The notes under the pieces were generated by a model that was given only the letters and a program-made list of their open reading frames with translations, made no database searches and was not told where the DNA came from. Shown here piece by piece: positions 52,901 to 58,085 of a stretch of 58,085 bases of DNA. The position numbers and the translations under genes are program-made. This DNA is from an uncultured Clostridium sp. (GTDB lineage Bacteria > Bacillota_A > Clostridia > TANB77 > CAG-508): positions 1-58,085 of the forward strand of contig CAKNIU010000003.1 of the NCBI GenBank assembly GCA_930980675.1. Direction: 5' to 3'. Position 1 is the first letter of the stretch. Each line of letters begins with the position of its first letter.

Positions 52901-53493
52901 TTACTATTTATGATAATAATAAAGATTATGCTGATAAAACTGATGAACTTTTAAATGTTGTTAATAAAATGGTTACTATTCTTACTTCAAATGAGCCTTA
53001 TAGTGATATACACGAATTACCAACATTAAGGAAAGACTTAATTGATATATTAACTAATATGTATGATGTTAAATCTGAGCCAATTATAAAAATGATAAAT
53101 GATACTATTGAATATATAGAAAATGAAGTAAAGAATGCAGGAATTGATACAGAATTTGGCAAGCCATATATTGACACTTGCAAAAATGTTATTAGTACAT
53201 TAGAAAGATCTAATGAATTAAAAGATATATTTGCTCAACAAACAAGAATAGACCAATTAAAGGATAGTTTTATTAATGCATTAGAATATGAAAAGAGCAA
53301 GAAAAATGCAACCGATGAAACAGGAGAGGTAAAAGAAGAAAAAATTGTTAGAAGAACAATAATAAGAACGGATAGTTTAATGAATCACTCTTATGAAATT
53401 AATTCAAAAGAAGATATTGATAAATACATAGAAGAATTAAAAGAAAAACTATTAAAAGAATTTGAAAAGAATAATAACTTGACTATTAGATAG
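49966..53493 (+). CDS. brxC: BREX ATPase BrxC (PglY-like)
   Basis: 1175 residues, typical for BrxC. AAA+ ATPase domain with Walker A GFFGSGKSHF (residues 69-78; Lys75) and Walker B VVFLVDEIGQY (Asp259-Glu260). A long middle region contains charged helices (about 650-720) and the C-terminus is a coiled coil (about 1140-1175). Large membrane-free ATPase thought to drive the BREX complex on DNA. GGGGG ribosome site before the ATG. In type 1 systems pglX usually follows directly; here a 299-residue membrane gene intervenes. Confidence 0.93.
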   Translation: MEKLKKLYAKDIEREIQGVIKVDDENFISQELDEYVVTDELLKHFHSFFEAYNAGINGNTEKMGVWISGFFGSGKSHFLKIISYLLENKIVNGKAAVDYFDDKIDDKMLLADIKRAGSIPTDVILFNIDSKTENSNGTKDKILDVFEKVFNQKMGLSTTSFVAEIERYIISQGKYDEFKKAFQKNANAIWEEKRDVIQFIEDEFAKTYAEVLGKSIEEARNIVERTEKNYTLSVEKFAERVRDYIKSKGNNHHVVFLVDEIGQYIGDDRGLMLNLQTIVEDLGLECGGKAWVIVTSQEAIDDVVKVQGNDFSKIQGRFDTKLSLSSSDIDEVIKKRILDKTDEAKTSLKMIYDKEESIIRNLLTFKNATYQKVYEDSEDFAETYPFIPYQFKLLQDVFTDIRKHGYAGKHLSSGERSLLGAFQETAKRFGDSEVGTLIPFYAFYDTIEQFLEHQVKIVINNAIDTVKSGELKEIDIKVLKMLFMLKNIKEIPANIDNLATLYVSNIEDDKITIKKEIADSLRRLEAQTLIQRNNDVYKFLTDEEQEINREIKRIYIDENRITDYLKRIVFDYILTDNKFAYKNKNFPLTKYINNVKYSQEYEIGIKVITKFPEENDTEIIMQSARENNYVFIKLEISNLIYDEIRNYLQVEEYRRQKIGVNQTEQVEDIIRAKQREIENAEIRVKENIKEELNEAEIIIAGDRQNINAKEAKARVNEALEILINNIYTKFSYIKHNFCTQDIKDLFHENRQNMLGNEVEFVNQKAYDAMKEYCEEKNAFGMPITIKTLLQDFGTAPYGFLDEDILYLLTRLLKDEVVSLIYNNEVQNVTSEDTLTKILKRDYYDRTIIKIRQKIDINLINDLKSVARNAFNVMSLRDDEDGMVEDFKNDCLQNTLNKLNRIAGYYYASGSNYQYPGQAVKDEATNLIERLLKIRDVGEFFKEVSNFKDELIALAPKIEMVLDFFNGTQKEQFDEAKKIITIYDNNKDYADKTDELLNVVNKMVTILTSNEPYSDIHELPTLRKDLIDILTNMYDVKSEPIIKMINDTIEYIENEVKNAGIDTEFGKPYIDTCKNVISTLERSNELKDIFAQQTRIDQLKDSFINALEYEKSKKNATDETGEVKEEKIVRRTIIRTDSLMNHSYEINSKEDIDKYIEELKEKLLKEFEKNNNLTIR

Positions 53494-53505
53494 GAGTAGT
53501 ATTCG

Positions 53506-54405
53506 ATGAATAAAAATATAAGTAAAAGTATAATGCTACTAATAATAATCTTCATTATTATTATAGCTATTTTGATATTTGCAACTATAGTTTTAGACTA
53601 TATTAACATAAGAAATATCTTTCCATTAGATCAGTTTACAAGTCAATATGACTGGTTTGGAATTATTGGTGCAATAGTCGGGGGATTAATTGGAGGATTG
53701 AGCACATATATAGGAATATATTTTACAATAAAAAATGAGCAAGAAGAAAATAGAAAAATAGATATAGATGATAGAAAAAGAAAAGGTTATTCTTACTTGA
53801 CCTTTACAGATAGTCCACTGACTTTAACAATTGCAATTGATTCTGTTTCAACTGGAAATTTAGATCAAACTCAAAATATTTTAATGGGCAAAGATGTAAA
53901 AGTTAATGGAGCGAATTATCTTGATATTGAATTGAACTTTAAGAATTTAAATGATAATTATCCAACTGCCGTAATATTAAATGATGTGCTAATATCATAT
54001 AATTCTGAAGTGAAAGATAACCAAAAGAAGTATAAAGAAATTCTACATTTGTCGAGTTATCAAAAGGAATATAAACCACTAACAATAATAAATGATGGTA
54101 TTGTGGTATTTTCTAGTAGAGCATTGGTAAGTAACAAACAGATGGATAATATAAAACAATATTTATTATATAGTCCATATATTGATATTATAGCTAATAT
54201 AAGTTTTATTAATGCAAATGGTGTAGTAACAACAGGAAGATTTTGGGCAAATTTAATTAAAGTCGATAGTATGAAAATTGGTAATGATAATTGCTTAGGG
54301 TCAAATAAAGAAAAGATGAATTATAAAGCTGAAAATACATATTTAATGATTGAAAATGTTGACTATTGTGAAGATTATGGAGAAGAAATATTTGGAGGTA
54401 AATAA
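53506..54405 (+). CDS. Two-helix membrane protein inserted in the BREX operon
   Basis: 299 residues. Two N-terminal membrane helices (about 9-29 and 48-70; WFGIIGAIVGGLIGGLSTYI) are followed by a soluble domain (about 75-299) of mixed beta character with no motif I recognise. The ribosome site GGAG and a 12-base gap link it to brxC, and its stop overlaps the pglX start (TAATG), so it is fully embedded in the operon. It is not one of the standard type 1 BREX proteins. Possible roles are membrane anchoring, phage sensing or a separate defence gene; none can be shown. Confidence 0.75.
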   Translation: MNKNISKSIMLLIIIFIIIIAILIFATIVLDYINIRNIFPLDQFTSQYDWFGIIGAIVGGLIGGLSTYIGIYFTIKNEQEENRKIDIDDRKRKGYSYLTFTDSPLTLTIAIDSVSTGNLDQTQNILMGKDVKVNGANYLDIELNFKNLNDNYPTAVILNDVLISYNSEVKDNQKKYKEILHLSSYQKEYKPLTIINDGIVVFSSRALVSNKQMDNIKQYLLYSPYIDIIANISFINANGVVTTGRFWANLIKVDSMKIGNDNCLGSNKEKMNYKAENTYLMIENVDYCEDYGEEIFGGK

Positions 54406-57400
54406 TGGATAAAGCCATATTAAAAAAGTTTGCTATTGAATCAAGACAAGATTTAATGGAGAAAATAAAAAATAAAATAAATACCTTTTATGTTGATGAA
54501 GAATTTAAAAATGAACAAAAAGGAGAACTATATATTTTATCTAATGAAAAACATTCATTAAGTCTAACACACGAAGAATATAAAAAACGTGAACTTTTGA
54601 TCAAAAGAATAAAAGAATTATCTCTTGAACAAGTAATAGAGGAAGCAGCATATACTTGGTTTAATAGAATAATTGCTATTAGGTATATGGAAATCAATAA
54701 TATGCTACCATTAACAAGAGATAATCAAAGTTTAGGAATCAGAGTATTATCATCAAAAGATAATACTCTAGATCCGGAAATATTAAAGTTTACTAATTTA
54801 ATGAACCCGGAATTAGATATAAATTTTAAAAAAGAAAAATATGTCGAATTAAAAGATGATAACGAAAAGTTTAAATATGTTTTATTATTAGTGTGCAAAA
54901 AACTTGGTAGGGTAATTCCACAGGTATTTGATGGAGTTACTGATTATATTGATATTTTAATACCAGATAATTTGTTGAATGACACAGGTTTTGTTACAAA
55001 AATTATAAAAGAAGTACCAGAAAGCAATTATAATCAAGTAGAGATAATAGGTTGGATGTATCAGTATTATAATCAGACTGAAAAAGACAGAGTAATTTCT
55101 GCTAAAAAAGCATACAAAAAAAATGAAATTCCTTATGCAACGCAACTATTTACACCGGATTGGATTGTAAAATATATGGTTGAAAATTCATTGGGAAGAT
55201 ATTGGATAGAACATAATGGAAGTGTGGATTTAATAAAAAATTGGAAATATTTTATTAAGGATAATATAAATTTAGAGGAAAAACCACTTACAGTCAAAGA
55301 AGTAAGCAATATGATGGTAAAAGAATTTAATAATACATTAGTTAAAAAACTAGTGAAAATTGATCCAAAAGATATTAAGTGTATTGATCCTTGTTGTGGA
55401 AGTGGACATATTCTAGTTTATATGTTTGAAGTTTTATTTCAAATATATGAATCTTATGGGTATAGTAAAAAAAATATTGCAGAAATGATACTAGAAAATA
55501 ACTTATATGGATTAGATATAGACGATAGGGCAGGACAATTATCTATATTATCTGTTCTGCTAAAAGCAAGAGAATATGATAAGGAAATATTTAATAAAGA
55601 GATAGTAAGAAATTTGAATGTGATGAGTATTCAAGAATCAAATAACATTTCTCAAGCTAGTATTGATAATATTAATAGCGAAATCTTAAAAGAAGAGGCA
55701 CAATATTTAATTGACCGTTTTAAAGATGCAAAAGAAATTGGCTCTTTACTAAATTTAAATTATAAAGATTATTTAGAATTAGAAAAGAATATATATGAAG
55801 ATACAACAATATTAGGTATCGAATTAAGGAAAAGGGTAATTCCTTTAATTAAAATTGCACGAATATTATCCAAACAATATAATATTGTTATAACTAATCC
55901 TCCGTATATGGCAAATAAGTGGATGAGTAAGCAACTAAAAAATTACTTACACAAAATTTATTTTTATGAAAAACATGATTTATTTTCAGCTTTTATCAAA
56001 AGATGTATTATATTTAGCCAAAAAGATGGATATATTGGAATGATAACAATGCAATCTCTTCTATTCCTATCAAGTTATGCTGAAACTAGAAATGATATAT
56101 TAAATTTATGTACTATAAAATCTTTATTACAAATTGGATATAATAGTTTCCCAGAATTAAATTCACAAGTAGCCCATGCTACTACATTTATTTTAAAGAA
56201 AGATTTAGATAATAGTAAAGGCATTTATATAAATTTGAATACGGGAAAAACAAATGATGATAAAGAGAAAGTTTTCTTGAGTAAAATAGAAAAAAAAGAA
56301 TTTTATTATAATAAAAATGATGACTTTTTAAATATGCCTGATACAATTTTTGCATATTGGATTACGAATAAAGAAAAGAATATTCTAAAAGATAGTACAT
56401 TAAGATTAGAAAATTATATGGAGATTAAGCAAGGATTGGCTACTGGAAATAATGAAAAATATGTAAGGCTATGGACAGAAGTTAATTTTAAAGATATAGG
56501 TTTTGGATTTAAAAGTGTTAACTATTTCTTAAATAGTGGAAAATTGTATGCACCATATAATAAAGGCGGGGATTTTCGAAAATGGTATGGTAATAGAGAA
56601 TATGTAATAAAATTTAATAAACATAACTTTAAGTTACTATCTAATGAGGGAAACCATCTACCTTCTAGAGAATATTATTTCAAAGATGGAATAACGTGGT
56701 CATTAATAGGAAATGATAATTTTGCTGCAAGGCTGTCTAGTGATGGTTTTGTCTTTGATGTTGGAGGATCTTCGGGATTTCCTAAAGATAACAAAGAGAC
56801 TTTTATGATACTTGCTTTTTTGTGTAGTAAAATCACAATTAATTTTTTAAAGATGCTAAATCCAACTATAAACTTTCAAGTTGGAGATATAAAAAATTTA
56901 CCATATATTAAGGAAAATAATAAAGAAATTAAAGAATTGTCTAAAAAGTGTGTTGAGCTGGCTAAAGAAGACTGGGATTCTTTTGAAACAAGTTGGGATT
57001 TTAGTAGACATCCATTATTGCCAAAAATTAATTCGAAGGACATTATAAATAAAGTTAAACTAGAAAGAATGTTTATATACTGGCAAAATATTTGTAATAA
57101 TAGGTTTAAAGTTTTAAAAGATAACGAAGAAAAAATAAATGAGCTTTTTATAAACATGTATGATTTAAAAGGTGCATTAACTAAAATAGTAGAGGATAAA
57201 TCTATTACTGTTCACAAAGCAGATATAATAAGAGAAATTAAATCGCTAATTAGTTATGCAGTCGGTTGTATGTTTGGAAGATACTCACTTGATAAAGAAG
57301 GATTAGTGTATGCAGGTGGAGATTTTGATAAAGTATATAAAAAACATAAAAGCGAATATGGTGGTTGGGCAGGTGCTAGTCAAGCAAATTATAAAGTTTT

Positions 57401-58028
57401 AAATGATAATGGAAAAGAAATAGAATTATCTTTTGAAGTTGATAATGATAATGTTATTCCTATAACTGACGAAGCATATTTGGGAGATGACATTGTTGAA
57501 AGATTTAAGAAGTTTATAAGTGTTGTTTATGGCAAAGAAACATTAAATGAAAACCTTGATTTTATTGCAGATACTCTAGGCAAAAAAGGAACTGAAACAA
57601 GCGAAGATACTATTAGAAGATATTTTGTAAATGATTTCTTTAATGATCACGTTAAAATATATCAAAAAAGACCTATATATTGGCTATTTGATAGTGGAAA
57701 GAAAAATGGATTTAAAGCACTAATATATATGCACAGATATAATGAAAATTTAGTGCCTAAAATCAGATTAGATTATTTACACAGAATGCAAACAACTTAT
57801 GAAAAACTATTATCTGATATAAATTATAAACTTACTACAGAATTATCAATGATAGATAAAAAAGAAACACAAAAAAGACAAGCCGACTTAAATGCTAAAT
57901 TACAAGAAATAAAAGAATATGACGAGAAAATTGCACATATTGCAAATCAAAGAATAAAAATTGATTTAGATGATGGAGTAAAGGTAAACTATGCTAAATT
58001 TCAAGATATACTAGCAAAAATAAAATAG
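54405..58028 (+). CDS. pglX: BREX DNA methyltransferase PglX (BrxX)
   Basis: 1207 residues. N6-adenine methyltransferase that marks host DNA in BREX. Motif I is DPCCGSGHIL (Asp328 onward; the second residue after Pro is Cys where Ala is usual) and the catalytic motif is NPPYM (498-502). N-terminal region 1-230 and the long C-terminal specificity region (about 680-1207) fit the family. The final stretch (KKETQKRQADLNAKLQEIKE) is coiled coil. ATG 54405 overlaps the preceding stop; GGAGG precedes it. The C-terminal target-recognition part determines the methylated site, which cannot be read here. Confidence 0.95.
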   Translation: MDKAILKKFAIESRQDLMEKIKNKINTFYVDEEFKNEQKGELYILSNEKHSLSLTHEEYKKRELLIKRIKELSLEQVIEEAAYTWFNRIIAIRYMEINNMLPLTRDNQSLGIRVLSSKDNTLDPEILKFTNLMNPELDINFKKEKYVELKDDNEKFKYVLLLVCKKLGRVIPQVFDGVTDYIDILIPDNLLNDTGFVTKIIKEVPESNYNQVEIIGWMYQYYNQTEKDRVISAKKAYKKNEIPYATQLFTPDWIVKYMVENSLGRYWIEHNGSVDLIKNWKYFIKDNINLEEKPLTVKEVSNMMVKEFNNTLVKKLVKIDPKDIKCIDPCCGSGHILVYMFEVLFQIYESYGYSKKNIAEMILENNLYGLDIDDRAGQLSILSVLLKAREYDKEIFNKEIVRNLNVMSIQESNNISQASIDNINSEILKEEAQYLIDRFKDAKEIGSLLNLNYKDYLELEKNIYEDTTILGIELRKRVIPLIKIARILSKQYNIVITNPPYMANKWMSKQLKNYLHKIYFYEKHDLFSAFIKRCIIFSQKDGYIGMITMQSLLFLSSYAETRNDILNLCTIKSLLQIGYNSFPELNSQVAHATTFILKKDLDNSKGIYINLNTGKTNDDKEKVFLSKIEKKEFYYNKNDDFLNMPDTIFAYWITNKEKNILKDSTLRLENYMEIKQGLATGNNEKYVRLWTEVNFKDIGFGFKSVNYFLNSGKLYAPYNKGGDFRKWYGNREYVIKFNKHNFKLLSNEGNHLPSREYYFKDGITWSLIGNDNFAARLSSDGFVFDVGGSSGFPKDNKETFMILAFLCSKITINFLKMLNPTINFQVGDIKNLPYIKENNKEIKELSKKCVELAKEDWDSFETSWDFSRHPLLPKINSKDIINKVKLERMFIYWQNICNNRFKVLKDNEEKINELFINMYDLKGALTKIVEDKSITVHKADIIREIKSLISYAVGCMFGRYSLDKEGLVYAGGDFDKVYKKHKSEYGGWAGASQANYKVLNDNGKEIELSFEVDNDNVIPITDEAYLGDDIVERFKKFISVVYGKETLNENLDFIADTLGKKGTETSEDTIRRYFVNDFFNDHVKIYQKRPIYWLFDSGKKNGFKALIYMHRYNENLVPKIRLDYLHRMQTTYEKLLSDINYKLTTELSMIDKKETQKRQADLNAKLQEIKEYDEKIAHIANQRIKIDLDDGVKVNYAKFQDILAKIK

Positions 58029-58039
58029 GAGGATAGATT

Positions 58040-58085
58040 ATGTTTGATGAAGTATTAGAACTATTAAAAGATACTTTAAATGGTG
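58040..58085 (+). CDS. Next BREX gene, N-terminus only (truncated by window)
   Basis: ATG 58040 follows GGAGG by about 7 bases and opens MFDEVLELLKDTLNG before the window ends. In type 1 BREX the gene after pglX is normally the alkaline-phosphatase-fold gene pglZ, so that is the expectation; 15 residues cannot confirm it. Confidence 0.7.
   Translation, partial: MFDEVLELLKDTLNG

Overview
The window is AT-rich (roughly 30% GC by eye) DNA from a Gram-positive, endospore-forming member of the Clostridia, probably one of the uncultured low-GC gut lineages. Supporting signs are SpoIIE, a CwlD-type amidase, Spo0A boxes, the DUF4321-radC-mreB-mreC-mreD-PBP2-minC order, MecA, LPXTG-type surface proteins, strong Shine-Dalgarno sites and near-consensus sigma-A promoters with 17-bp spacers. 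No rRNA, tRNA, CRISPR array or intact transposase was seen.

Layout. 0-5 kb: prfA, a ZIP metal transporter, a compact locus that looks like a type I toxin-antitoxin module (2232-2560), and pcrA. 5-13.6 kb: mecA (minus), then DUF4321-radC and the cell-shape cluster mreB-mreC-mreD-PBP2-minC, met head-on by a two-gene minus-strand unit encoding an Asn-rich protein and a 53-residue membrane peptide. 14-25 kb: two giant surface proteins in one operon, the second with a thioester-type N-terminus and a C-terminal LPPTG anchor. 25-40 kb: spoIIE, a WG-repeat protein, acpS, tatD, lemA, a G5/transglycosylase protein, xth, an AI-2E permease, a cwlD-like amidase, dprA, comM and yraN. 40-44 kb: a run of small, mostly minus-strand enzymes (NUDIX, a HIT remnant, two P-loop kinases, GNAT, HD). 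44-58 kb: a defence island with a coiled-coil protein, a TOTE-type primase-helicase, a TM2 protein and a type 1 BREX operon (brxA-brxB-brxC-membrane gene-pglX-next gene cut by the window edge).

Most notable signals. (1) PBP2 and comM are each broken by one extra base, and in both the zero-frame codon at the break is CGG, just before a conserved glycine. By eye no other in-frame CGG occurs in the window, so CGG may be an unassigned or near-unreadable codon used for +1 recoding; paired sequencing errors are the main alternative. (2) The 2.3-kb locus has a strong promoter, a 36-residue hydrophobic peptide, a 5' end complementary to its own 3' end, and a candidate antisense promoter. (3) A dispersed, GC-rich hairpin element of about 150 bp has terminal stems that change sequence but keep pairing between copies. 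(4) Three Spo0A boxes at exact 10-bp intervals lie upstream of a tiny ORF and dprA.
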